Origin: Adineta ricciae
Taxonomy: Eukaryota > Rotifera > Eurotatoria > Adinetida > Adinetidae
Length of the DNA stretch: 64,000 nt
Direction of reading: 5' to 3'
NCBI GenBank assembly: GCA_905250025.1
Contig: CAJNOJ010000021.1
Coordinates: forward strand, 496,001 to 560,000
Both the position numbers and the translations under genes were made by a program. The notes under the pieces are model-generated. The model searched no databases, was not told where the DNA came from, and saw nothing but the letters and a program-made list of their open reading frames with translations. Of the stretch, positions 50,741 to 61,169 are shown piece by piece; position 1 is the first letter of the stretch; each line of letters opens with the position of its first letter.

Positions 50741-50748
50741 TATAAAAG
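50741..50748 (+). promoter_or_regulatory. TATA box upstream of the small gene at 50845
   Basis: TATAAAAG lies about 100 bp before the ATG. It is the best match to a canonical TATA box in the window, and is followed by a pyrimidine-rich stretch suited to an initiator. Confidence 0.6.
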
Positions 50749-50844
50749 TAGGTAAGATTTTTCGAAAACCTATCATATCCACCTTTCGTTTTTCTTCACA
50801 ACAAAAACAAGTCTTTATCGTTCTTAGCTATCCGTTATCAATAT

Positions 50845-51075
50845 ATGGGTCTTAGTACACTTCTTGATATAGGTTTAACTGTCTACGAAGCTTATGATGA
50901 TGGTCTCTTCGATGGTTTTCTCGATCGAGTTGCCGATCGCTACCCAACACTTTACAATTTCGATTCTTTACCGCTTTTTGACCGTCATCTTCCAACAATT
51001 GGTGGCTTTAACCCTCGGTCATTGTTGGGCAGTGAATTTCCAATGTTTCAGCGATCACAATATGGTCTCTTCTAA
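50845..51075 (+). CDS. Small orphan protein of 76 residues
   Basis: An intronless frame starts MGLSTLLDIGLTVYEAYDDG and ends with a TAA after QYGLF. It is acidic and aromatic (Asp, Phe, Tyr, Leu), without a signal peptide, cysteines or transmembrane segment. A good TATA box about 100 bp upstream and 3' AATAAAA at 51118 support a short transcription unit. No family recognised. Such TATA-driven small genes are often highly or inducibly expressed, but that is inference. Confidence 0.5.
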   Translation: MGLSTLLDIGLTVYEAYDDGLFDGFLDRVADRYPTLYNFDSLPLFDRHLPTIGGFNPRSLLGSEFPMFQRSQYGLF

Positions 51076-51364
51076 TTTTTGTTTTTCGAAATTTATTTGT
51101 CATAATTATTTTCATCTAATAAAACAAACTTTTCATTCTACATGTCGAAGATCTTCTATTATACACAGGCATGATCGTCTCCTATTTCTATTACGCATAA
51201 ATCTCTGATTCAACTATCATTGTTTATACTTCCAAAGGAAACTGCTATTCTCTCTTCACGAGAGAAAAAGAAGATGTTAGTTCTCTTTTTCTTTATTTCT
51301 GCTGCGATTCATTTCGAAGGAGAAGATCAAGTACACGGAACAACTTTTCTTTTCCTTTCAAACA

Positions 51365-51741
51365 ATGTTCTCTTCAAATGAACCAACAACTAAATCAACC
51401 GATCATGTCAGTGTGACCGTCGTTCGTAAATCTGACGGTCATTCGATGACGTTTGTCTTGGATGAAAAAACACATATTCATGATTTAAAACATGAACTAA
51501 AACGACGATTAAAACCAAGATCAGAAAAAGGCTGCCGGCTCATCTTTCGGGACAAAGTTCTCAAAGGTAAACATACACTTAAACATTATGGAATCAAGAA
51601 AGGTGTTAATGATCAAGCTATTTCAAGTATGTGATTTTGATTTCGAAAAAGCAATGGCTCATACTGCGTTTTCTTCTAGTGGACGATACGAAAGAATGGA
51701 AATCGTCGTCGTCATCATCCGATACTGACAATGAAAAATGA
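51365..51741 (+). CDS. Ubiquitin-like domain protein
   Basis: Exons 51365-51626 and 51680-51741 (53-nt intron) give exactly 107 codons plus stop. Residues about 15-85 show the beta-grasp pattern of ubiquitin-like domains: VSVTVVRKSDGHSMTFVLDE, a helix in HIHDLKHELKRRL, and RLIFRDKVLKGKHTLKHYGI, which corresponds to the [21 protein letters not shown] strand-turn region of ubiquitin. There is no carboxy-terminal diglycine. The protein ends with a serine and acidic tail (KSSSSSSDTDNEK), so it is unlikely to be conjugated and more likely to bind partners. The specific family could not be named. Confidence 0.72.
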
Positions 51742-53222
51742 TATTCGAATGTTAGAACAAGAATATGAACTGTGTTTGCTATCTGTAGGATAACGTGGGT
51801 TTTAGATAGAAGAAATTAATAAATCAAATCGATCAAATTTTCGCGATGCCATTCTTTTGGTTGATTATCAAGTTAATTTATTTTCTCACTTTAACTTCTT
51901 GATATTTTACTTATCAGAGTAACTTCTTTTCAAAGACATAATTAACTTTCTACGCCGAAGATCTGTTCTTTGACACTTAGCAAGGCAAGATGAGAAGACA
52001 TCGACATTGAAGATGATGATAAAGTTTTGCTTTTTTTGATAGATTCAACGTCATAGCCAATCAGTTGCTTACGTGACCTATCAAGAAAATAAACCTCGTT
52101 ATTGAAAACTATTTTGTGCATGCGTCTACATCCATCTTTCTTTTCCTATCATACTCATCATCAATCACTAGAAATATGATCTCAATGAATAATAAGCACT
52201 TGCTTTATTAACTTGTATATACGCATTGATTAAGTTGCCTTTCATTGGATTAGAGATTATCTATATGATATATGTGTATAAATAGCAAAAAATCGAGTCA
52301 ATATATTAACTGAGTTTTCTTGTTGAATAGTCCTGCTCAAGCGAGAAAAATCTCTATGAAGCTTCAAAGCACTTTTATCTTCTCGTTCAATGTAGAATCT
52401 ACTGTGAACGTCATTCTTTGTCAGTCGATAATGGGGAAATGTTGACCTTAGAAACTAATTACAACAGCTCCTGTGGGATAGAACAGTGCGTCCCGAACTT
52501 AGAAACCGGGTACATTACCTTGTAGAGATTTCCAAGTTACATTAGACGATGTATAATAAGTTGATTTTCTAAAGAAAGCAGAGTTTAAATCAACAGCTAC
52601 AATGAATATAATTTGCATCTTTAAAATGATGCTATATTTGAAAAGGAAACAGACGTACTTGATCCGTTGTTCATCAAAAGATATACATATATAACTCAAC
52701 GTTTGAATTTAACTATCCAATATCAAAGGATGGGCGCTGAAGTAGTTGAAATACCAGAATACTTGAATTCAACTTTCAAGTTTGACTTTACTGATGAACA
52801 TGTCATGTGCGTGTGCAATCAACGACAAAGCAGATAGCAATATTATATCGAGCCGATAAGGATATTAACGTACGCATTGGTGAAGCATACTATTTTTCAA
52901 TAGACAATAGCCTTAATCGAAGACTATATTGGCTACAAGATTCGACCATCGATTCTTTATATAGTATGTTTGGATATGGAACTGATTTTCTCAGTTTCTT
53001 GGCAATCAACGACATCTACGAAAGTCGAGTGGGAATCGCCATTTTTGTCTTCTGCTAATGTCCTTTCAAAGAGATAGAAAAATGGAGTTGTAGTTGTAGT
53101 TTCTCTTCTCGGCTGTTGTTACTATTTCCTTCGCTCGCGCTATTGTCAATTCCTTTTCTAGATCAATCGTACAAACAAAACAGTAGTTTTTCTAGTCTAT
53201 ATTTTCATCTCTGCTATACAAT
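51742..53222. other. Intergenic region, possibly with remnants of coding sequence
   Basis: About 1.5 kb of AT-rich DNA. The interval 52730-53058 contains two overlapping frames (one starting MGAEVVEIPEY at 52731, one ending IYESRVGIAIFVFC at 53058) that might be a decayed gene, but neither resembles a known family. A polypyrimidine-TCTAG acceptor at 53152-53161 precedes the RIC3 start. Confidence 0.35.
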
Positions 53223-54646
53223 ATGTCACTTTTGGCACGACCAAGTGTTATTTTTGCTATTGTATTCGGTTGTTTTGCCGTCTTAATACCGCGGATATTT
53301 CTTCCTCTATTACGATCAAAACCCTCCACGCCTGTGCATAATTTTGATGACCGTGAGTTAGCGAAGAGAAACAATCCATACATTCCATAACTTCTTTGAT
53401 TATCTAGATTTTCAACGACCTCCGGCACATGTCTCTCGCAACGAGCGTGGTGACACCGTGGAACATATTTCCGTTCGTTTCTTTTTTATATTTAGGAGAA
53501 TATTCCATACTAAAAATTATTTTTTTTGTGCAGGGTACACCACCGCATATGCGTGGCGCACATCCAAGCATGAGAATGCATCATCCTGGCGCGAATAATC
53601 CTCAGCAAGGATCATCGGATCACGGCAGCTCAAAATCGATTGTTACTCTTGCTCTACCAATGTACACCGTTGGTATTGGAGTTTTCTTTGTATACACTTG
53701 TTGTAAAGTGAGTCGAAAATCTCTTGGCAGTTTTGTCGTAAGTTGGTTGTCGAATTGTTTAGTACTGGTCGAGGAAAAATGGCGATGATGATAAAGGAAA
53801 CAGCAATGACTGTCGATGGAAACGAGAAAAACGAAAGTTAGGGAACGATTTGTTGGAGAAGGACAGTGAAGATGATGAAGATAATAGACAAGATTTATAT
53901 GCTGGTAAACAATGGCAAATTCCGAATGAAATATAATAATTGCACGTTGATTTTTCTTGTTTAGGCTTAGATTCAGATTACATTGAGTATTTGAAAGCAA
54001 AAAAGCAAAAAGCACTCGATGCCGAACAAGCTATGACCGAAGAACAGAAACGAAGTATATTAATATTAGTAATCTTCATTCTCGATTATATCTTGGTTTT
54101 TTTCCAGTGCACTACGCTCTTGAAGAAATGAAGAAATCTTTATCTTACATTAGCTCGAAATTAGTCACTAAAGAAAGCCGCAATAATCTACGTAAGATTG
54201 AATTTAAGAAGAAAAGTACAAGGTCGTTTTTCTATCATTCATAGATGGAAATGAAATTGTTCAATTACAAGAGCGTCTTATGTCAACTGAAGCTCAAATG
54301 TGTAAGATTTTATCAGCGCTCGATACAGCATCGGAAAAAGTCAGTAAACTATCTCGAACTATAAAGGAATCACCGAAAGTATGCAACTACTCAGTAGTTG
54401 ATTTTGAATATGATTGTATTTATTACATTTTAGGTTGAGAAAGAGCAGGAAGAAGAGCAAAAACAAGAATCAGATGAACTTCATGAGGAAGAAAGTCTAT
54501 CTTCATCCGATGAAGATGAAAAACAATCCGATCAATGTCATCGCTCATCGGAATCCCTCAGTAGCAATAATTCAGCTGACGAAGAAGAGCAAGATCAAAC
54601 AGCACCGGAAGAACAGAATCATTTAATCAGACGAAAACCTCATTGA
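53223..54646 (+). CDS. RIC3: RIC3-type nicotinic receptor chaperone
   Basis: Endoplasmic reticulum membrane chaperone that assists assembly of nicotinic acetylcholine receptors. Exons 53223-53352, 53408-53472, 53534-53707, 53763-53904, 53965-54054, 54108-54191, 54245-54378 and 54434-54646 sum to exactly 343 codons plus stop. The first transmembrane helix is FAIVFGCFAVLIPRIFLPLL. A Pro/His-rich lumenal linker (HMRGAHPSMRMHHPG) follows, then the second helix (LPMYTVGIGVFFVYTCC). A lysine-rich cytoplasmic part, a coiled coil (IVQLQERLMSTEAQMCKIL) and an acidic Ser/Glu-rich tail complete the family architecture. The end of exon 2 is ambiguous: both GTGGAA and GTTCGT donors keep the frame. It is the first gene of a tight RIC3-USP5-EMC6 series. 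Confidence 0.85.
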
Positions 54647-54803
54647 TTCTCCTTTTTTTCACATTTCTTTACCAGTATTCTTTTAGCGATTGAATTCTTC
54701 ATCTCAATGTTGTATATTAATGTGTTGATAAATTCATGCTAGAATCTCATTTTAATATTGAATGTCCGTTTTTTTTCAGATTAAGACAAAGCATACAAGC
54801 TCA

Positions 54804-57482
54804 ATGACTGATACTTACAAAAACGTACGAATTCCTGGTCCGAATGATAACGTCTACAAAGACGAATGCCTCTATTCATTCGATAATCCAGAATCGGAAA
54901 ATGGTCTTTTTATCTGCATGTCAACATTTTATGGTTTGGGAAAAGATCACGTGGCAAGACATTGCAAAGCTAATCCGGACAAAAATGTCTTCTTGCATAT
55001 TCTCAGACGGCGAAAGCCGATTCCAGTTGATCCAGATGCTGAACCAGCAAAGATTACCAAGATGGCTATAGGAATCGAAGGCGGATTCGATCCGAACGGC
55101 ACAAAACGATTTACATTTGAGGAAAAATATTCAATTTATGTACATCCGAATATAGTTATCGCATATCCGGATGAGACTGGTCAATTACCGGAGCATGTTA
55201 AACAATCAGCTGAAGGAATTATTGCGGCAGAATCAGCATTTTTAAAAGAAGAACGTGCATTAATGAATGCCACATGGAACGGTGAAGTGCGAAGAGAAAC
55301 GAAACATGCTCATTCGTTACAGCAATTGGATAATGGTCGAAAAATTCCTCCAAATGGATGGAAATGTGAACAATGTGATTTGAAAGATAACTTATGGTTG
55401 AATTTAACTGATGGTGCTATTCTTTGCGGGCGAAGATTTTATGATGGAAGCGGAGGAAATAATCATGCTGTTGAACATTATAAGAAAACAAACTATCCAT
55501 TGGCTGTCAAACTTGGTTTGTAAAAAGCCGGTGTTTCCTCGCTTTAGTTTTGCAATATGAATGTACATTGTAGGAACAATTACACCGAAAGGGGCTGATG
55601 TTTATTCCTATAGTGAAGATGATATGGTTGAAGATCCTAATCTCGCTGTGCATTTATCACATTGGGGTATTAATATGATGAATATGGAAAAGACTGATCG
55701 TTCGATGGCTGATCTGGAAATTGAAATTAATCAGAAATACGGTGAAGCGTCAATGATTGAGGAAGCCAACTCAAAATTGCAGCCAGTTCATGGCGCTGGT
55801 AAAATTTGCTTTTTTTCTCTCTCGCACATGGCAAACTTCATTTTTCTAGGGTATACGGGAATGAAAAACCTAGGCAATTCTTGTTATTTAAATTCAGCGA
55901 TGCAAGTTTTATTTACAATCAAAGATTTTCAAGAGAAATATTATCGACATTGTGACTTCTATTTCGATAAAGCCAAAGATCCCCCACATGACTTCAACGC
56001 TCAAACAGCTAAGCTTGCCTTTGGATTATTGTCTGGACTTTATTCTCGTGAATTACCTGCCAGTATTGATGCAGCCTTCAAGCCACCCTCGTGTATTCGG
56101 CCGCAAATGTTTCGAACTTTAATCGGCCGCGATCACGCTGAGTTCGGTACGAAACAACAGCAAGATGCTGCAGAATTCATTGAATACTTTCTCGAACAAG
56201 TTCATAAACATTGTGCAAGTGATCCAACACCGGACGCATCACTCGATCCAAGTAGTTGCTTTCAATTTCAATTAGAAGAACGGATATACTGTCCAGCAAC
56301 AGGTCAAGTACGATATCTAACACGAGATGATACAATGTTTCGAATTAATGTACCGCTCGATGCGGCGAAGAACATGCATGAAGTTCTTCAGTACAATAAA
56401 ACGAAAGAGGATCTAGAAAAACAAGGCAAAAAGATCAACGATTTACCGATTGTCCGTCCAATAATTCCACTTACACAAGCTGTTGCTCGTTGGGCTGAAC
56501 CCGAAGTGATTGACGATTTTAAAATCAAACGAAGCCAACCGAGTACAACTGTGCGAAAAACCCAACGATTCTTGACATTTCCCGATTTTCTTCTCGTTCA
56601 ATTGAAGAAATATACATTCAATGACGATTGGACACCGAGAAAACTGGATGTTTCCATGGAAATACCAGATGACATCGACTTAAATTCACTACGAGCAAAA
56701 GGCTTTCAGCATGGCGAAACGCCAATGTCGGACGGTAAACAGAAATTTCAGGCAAAATCATCAATAAACATTCTGGTATTTTCAATTTAGATGATGAACC
56801 AATTACTCAAACGACAGCATCGAAATCGAGTGAACAAATTAACGAAGTTTATCTACAGCAACTTATGGAAATGGGATTTTCGTCGGATGCTTGTAAGAAA
56901 GCATTAATTCATACGGGTAACAATAACATTGAAGCAGCGTCCAATTGGTTATTTGAACATCAAGCCGACGCTGATTTTGATCAACCCTACAAACTAACGG
57001 ATGTTGCTTCTTCACCTATCGTAAGCTGAACTCTAATTGGCAGGATGTTTGCATTACAATTGTCACGATCTTCCTTTTAGTTAGATGAAGAGAGTATTTC
57101 GTTAGTAATGTCGATGAATTTCTCACGATCACATGCTGAACGGGCATTAGCCATGACGAACAATAATGTTGAAGCAGCTGCTGATTGGGCATTCAGTCAT
57201 CCTGAAGATAGTTCAACTTTACATGCGTTGATGGAAGCATTACCTCAATCATCTCCATCACGTCATGCAACCAAGAAAACTCATTTTCGAGACGGAAGCG
57301 GCAAGTATCGTCTTGTTGCATTCATCTCTCATATTGGAACAACAACATCATGCGGTCATTATGTCGCACATATTTTAAAAGATGGCCGATGGGTTATATT
57401 CAATGATGAAACAGTGGCAGTATCCGAACATCCTCCAAAAGATTTAGCATATCTCTATCTATACAAACGTTGCGCAGCATAG
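54804..57482 (+). CDS. USP5: Ubiquitin carboxyl-terminal hydrolase USP5/USP13 (isopeptidase T)
   Basis: Disassembles unanchored polyubiquitin chains from the free carboxyl end. Exons 54804-55515, 55574-55798, 55850-56734, 56791-57020 and 57081-57482 sum to exactly 817 codons plus stop (human 858). The amino variant zinc finger is followed by the zf-UBP domain (GWKCEQCDLKDNLWLNLTDG, ILCGRRFYDGSGGNNHAVEH). The catalytic Cys box GNSCYLNSAMQ has Cys near residue 324. Two UBA domains interrupt the peptidase (QLMEMGFSSDACKKAL and VMSMNFSRSHAERAL). The His box is CGHYVAHILKDGRWVIFND. Intron 55799-55849 is 51 nt, stop-free and in frame. The ATG lies 24 bp after a TTTTTTTTCAG acceptor at 54779, only 132 bp from the RIC3 stop, which suggests leader trans-splicing. 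Confidence 0.96.
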
Positions 57483-57651
57483 AACTGACTCTCGTTACTC
57501 TTTTCTTTTTATATTTAAACCAGTGAATATTACTTTTGATTTGTAACTTACGGCTCAGAACAACTATGATATTCTTAAACTAAAATGTCCCTTTTATGTT
57601 ATTTTTTAGATGTATATTAGCTACCGCTTGTCATCAAATTGAACGAAAATC

Positions 57652-58068
57652 ATGTCAACAAGCAGTGAAATGCAAATTCGTCGGTCGGCGACTACACTTC
57701 GTTCGACAAATCCAACGCGATCAGCACCAACGTTATCATCAGCAACTTCGCACCGACGCGTCGAGCCTGTTCTCTATAGTGAAATGGCGGTTCGATTGAA
57801 TGAAAACAGTCTCGAACAATGTCGAACATCCGTCAGTGCTCTATCTGGTTGTGTTGCCGGAATTCTCGGTTTAACGTCGTACAAAGGATTTCTCTTCTAT
57901 GGCTTTTCTATGTTTTTTCTCTCGTCGCTTATCTATTGGTATATTCGCCATGAGCATCGAACATTTTTTACCAGTCTAAATAATGTCTTTTTCAATGGAT
58001 TTTTTAACGGTTTGCTCACTTACGTTCTATTTTGGACATTTCTCTATGGAATGGTACATGTATACTAA
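57652..58068 (+). CDS. EMC6: ER membrane protein complex subunit 6
   Basis: Core subunit of the EMC, which inserts transmembrane segments into the endoplasmic reticulum membrane. A single exon encodes 138 residues. After a family-atypical Ser/Thr-rich leader of about 45 residues come the hallmark CRTSVSALSGCVAGILGLTS segment and the helices GFLFYGFSMFFLSSLIYWYI and NGLLTYVLFWTFLYGMVHVY; the last 14 residues are essentially invariant in animals. The gene starts 169 bp after the USP5 stop, with an ATTTTTTAG acceptor at 57601-57609, so it may be trans-spliced and co-transcribed with USP5. The short amino extension may be lineage-specific. Confidence 0.95.
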   Translation: MSTSSEMQIRRSATTLRSTNPTRSAPTLSSATSHRRVEPVLYSEMAVRLNENSLEQCRTSVSALSGCVAGILGLTSYKGFLFYGFSMFFLSSLIYWYIRHEHRTFFTSLNNVFFNGFFNGLLTYVLFWTFLYGMVHVY

Positions 58069-58356
58069 GCGTGCACATAGTCATATTTGTATATAATCTC
58101 ACCAAGTTATTGTTTTCCTGTCTGTATCTCGAAAGTCATAATAAACAAAATGATGATGATCTCGTTAGAACTACAATCAACATACGTGTTTTGTGTGGCA
58201 ACAGATGTATGTCAAATACATTGTTGAGTTTCTCAAACGCATTTTGATCATAGGGGAGTGAAGGCGGTAATAAACAAAGATTTCCTAGGCCTATCGTAAA
58301 TCACTCTATCTGTTTCAATCGATTATTTTGCCTCCACAATATTAGTCATTTTATTT
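58069..58356. other. 3' region of EMC6
   Basis: AT-rich spacer between convergent EMC6 and the putative small minus-strand gene. No coding sequence seen. Confidence 0.35.
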
Positions 58357-58671
58357 CTACTGATGAAAGCTTAGATTGTTACTCATCGTTCGGCGTCGTG
58401 ACAAAGCTTTGTAACATAAGTTGCCCGATGAGTCATATTCATAATGTCGCGTATTATTTTCGTCATAATAAGTCGGCGTCAAAAGACGAGGGAGTTTCTT
58501 TTCTTTTTCTTCTGTTTTTTTGAAGAATGAAAAAAGAAAAAGAGATTTTATTCCAAACTTTTGTTGTCGCGAAGACAATCTCAATACTAAAGTAAAATAA
58601 ATCATAATCAGTCCCTGCCATATAGATGAGTTTACTACAGTCAATGTGGCTCTTTGTCTCACAATAATCAT
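58357..58671 (-). CDS. Putative small single-pass membrane protein
   Basis: An uninterrupted frame of 104 residues starts at ATG 58671 (MIIVRQRATL). One hydrophobic segment (WQGLIMIYFTLVLRL) is followed by a lysine/phenylalanine-rich stretch and a polar tail with a Tyr-rich patch (YYDENNTRHYEYDSSGNLCY) and a basic RRRTMS phosphosite-like end. The tail looks like real protein, but no family is recognised. The frame may contain a short unspliced intron, so the model is provisional. It is divergent from the next small membrane gene. Confidence 0.4.
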   Translation of the reverse strand: MIIVRQRATLTVVNSSIWQGLIMIYFTLVLRLSSRQQKFGIKSLFLFSFFKKTEEKEKKLPRLLTPTYYDENNTRHYEYDSSGNLCYKALSRRRTMSNNLSFHQ

Positions 58672-58784
58672 CAACCTTGAGAACTGCTATAATTATCGTT
58701 TTCTTTTATATCTGATAAAAAATGAGTCATAAATGCCAAGTTCAGTTGTTTTTTTCTCTGTTCAAGGAAATAGATCGTATCTAC

Positions 58785-59128
58785 ATGGTCACATTAGGTA
58801 CGGATGTTATCATTGCGCTCATCGTAGTTGCAGTCGTCGTCGTAATCATAGTTGTTGTTATTGTGGTAAGACTAGAATTTTTTGTTTCATTTGAATCTCT
58901 TTTCATGGAATTGTTTAGGTTTGTTGTTTGTGTCGGAAATGTGAACAATGCGCGAGGTGGACGCGACGTAAAGCTGATGCACGTGAAGACGCGCGACATG
59001 AACAACAACTAGAAGAACGAAGACGTGTACATGATCAAGTTCGAACTGAACGTGAGGCAGCTCGAGAACAGATACGTGTGAAATATAATTTAAATGGTGG
59101 CCAAACGAACTTGGCTGTTGTTTCATAA
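58785..59128 (+). CDS. Small single-pass membrane protein with basic, coiled-coil tail
   Basis: Exons 58785-58865 and 58919-59128 (53-nt intron, phase 0) sum to exactly 96 codons plus stop. A short amino end leads into a Val/Ile-rich membrane helix (VIIALIVVAVVVVIIVVVIV), followed by a cysteine cluster (CCLCRKCEQC) that could be palmitoylated or bind metal. A highly charged Arg/Glu helix comes next (EDARHEQQLEERRRVHDQ). An in-frame ATG at 58722 precedes an acceptor-like TTCAAG, so 58785 is preferred. No family recognised. Confidence 0.62.
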
Positions 59129-61158
59129 TTTGTTCTTTATATGTGTTTTTTTTTCAATAGAAAGAAAATTTGACAAACTGAAAATTCGTTTCGTATAATT
59201 TTCATTTCGTTGAGTACATGTTCAACTATTCTCCTTGTATAATAGTTCATTCTATTACCGATTGATTAACACAGTGGGTGGACGATAAGGAGAGATGAGG
59301 TCAAGTTGAATGCAAGAGAACCTTGTAAATGAAGAGAGGAAATTGTACTGACATTCAATATCATTTTTTTGCACTGCACATACACACAGATGTTCATAAA
59401 ATATCTTCGAAAATTATCCAAGTAAGGTTATTAATCTTTGTTTAAAGATTAACACATGTGAACGTTTATGTAATCATAAAGGAAAAGAAGTGGAGAATTG
59501 ATATGCTAGTTACTCGGCAAAAAGAATAGACTTAGTTTTCCTAATTGTTTATTCTAGGCAGAAGATGGGTATGTGTTCGTTTTTTTTCTCTTATGGGATA
59601 AGTGCATGAAACGCTTGAACAATACAAGTCGCAATTATTCTCGTCATCGGTTTGACAGAGGAGTTACAAAATGGACGAATGCCAAAGTGCAACACTGGAT
59701 GAGCGAATGCGTTCGATCCAATTTTTTGCTAGTGAAGAAAGAATGGGTTGAGATAACCTATTATTGGCAATATGAGTGAATGAGAAGAAGAAGAAGAAGA
59801 AGAAGAAAAGACAGGCAGGGAGAGAGAGAGAGAAGAAGAAGAATAAATAACGATTCGTCTCTTGATTCAATCAAACGGTTAGAGGCACGGGTGATGTGCA
59901 ACTAGTGCCGGTCGACGCCGGTCTTTCTTTTCTTCCTCATTTTCCCATTTTCTCCTTCCTATGACTGTTTTTAGCGATTGTATCCGTTTATAACAATATA
60001 AATTTTACATCTTCGCCAGCCGCACACTAACATTGACAATGAACAAACATTTACTAGAAAAGAAATTGATCATGTCAATTGTCATTTTCAAGCAATTTCA
60101 AATGTAATAAAACTAACAGTGATTGTTCAGTAAGTTCTTTCTTCTTCTTCTTCTTCATTATTGTTATTGTATAATCAAACGATCGTTCTTACAGACGGAT
60201 ATCAAGTAAATATATACAATGATGTCTCGTCGTTATATGGCAGCTGTTCTTTTTCATACATATCAAGATCAGTCAATTATGAAAGAAAAGTTCAGCATAA
60301 TGTGTAGGAATAGTTCGCCGAAGACAAGTCTCATATCTCTAGTGAGCGCATGTATACAAAATACGAGTATCAAAAAAGCAACGTATGAAAGTATTTGAGT
60401 GGAAAAAATTTCGAGGCCATCGATCGTATACTTCTCTCTTTCTATAGAGAAATAAGGTGTATAAATGAACGGACGATCGAACATTTGCATATGTGAATAT
60501 GATTTATTTACCATACGAATATGTACACGCCTCATAGTGGTGGTAGCTAGTATGTAAGAGAGAAGTAATATCGAAAAAAAATTGAACAGTATATATTTAG
60601 TATACGTAAGAATAATGATATGTAAATGAGAGAATAGTTATTTGTATAGTACTCAAAAGCAATTAGATGTTGGTTTTTTTTTCAATTCGTAGATGGAAGA
60701 GAAAGTCTCAGAAATGAAAATAAGGATAAACAAAATTGTTTTGTTCATTGATGTCTTTTCTTTTTTTTTTTGAGTATGTGTAGTCGAGCATTTCAAGGCT
60801 AGTATGTGTCAAAGTAACCATTTGAGAAAACATCTGTGAGCTCATCATGATTAATTCTTATCATCATCTCTCGGTCTGCGTTTCTCATCTTGTTCATTAT
60901 TCGTCAGCGAAAGGAAAGTCAATGTCATCATCATCATCAAAAAGCCTTGCTTACTCGTCTTCGCTTTCTATCATCACTTGTTTGCTCGATCTTTACATCT
61001 ATCGTCATTGATGAGGAAAGACATAGCAAGTCAAGTAAGCCAAACATCGTAAGATCCTGTAGTAAATTCCTTTTGCTTTCTTTCTTTATTGCTAATAAGA
61101 TTTTCATTTTCTAAAGGGAAAGATAATCAAAAACTTACTCTATTTCTTTTTCTCGTAG
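59129..61158. other. Intergenic region with microsatellites
   Basis: About 2 kb of AT-rich DNA. It contains a GAA-rich microsatellite near 59780-59850 and a CTT run near 60139-60155. The frame at 59573-59779 is not protein-like. The segment 60890-61042 could be an upstream exon of the RUN-domain gene, since a GTAAGC donor at 61035 is in phase with the exon at 61159, but no ATG is clear. Confidence 0.4.
59780..59850 (+). repeat. GAA/GA microsatellite
   Basis: A run of AAG triplets, then GGGAGAGAGAGAGAG and another short AAG run, forms a purine-only tract of about 70 bases. Its mirror-like purine bias could adopt triplex DNA; it is most simply a slippage repeat. Confidence 0.65.
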
Positions 61159-61169
61159 CTATTAACTTC

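Noticed and set aside
52731..53058. Two overlapping plus-strand frames that might be a decayed gene
   Set aside because: Some protein-like texture (for example LYRADKDINVRIGEAYYF), but no family match and no splice solution that joins them.
59573..59779. Plus-strand frame of 68 codons before the GAA repeat
   Set aside because: No start context, no domain, ends at the microsatellite.
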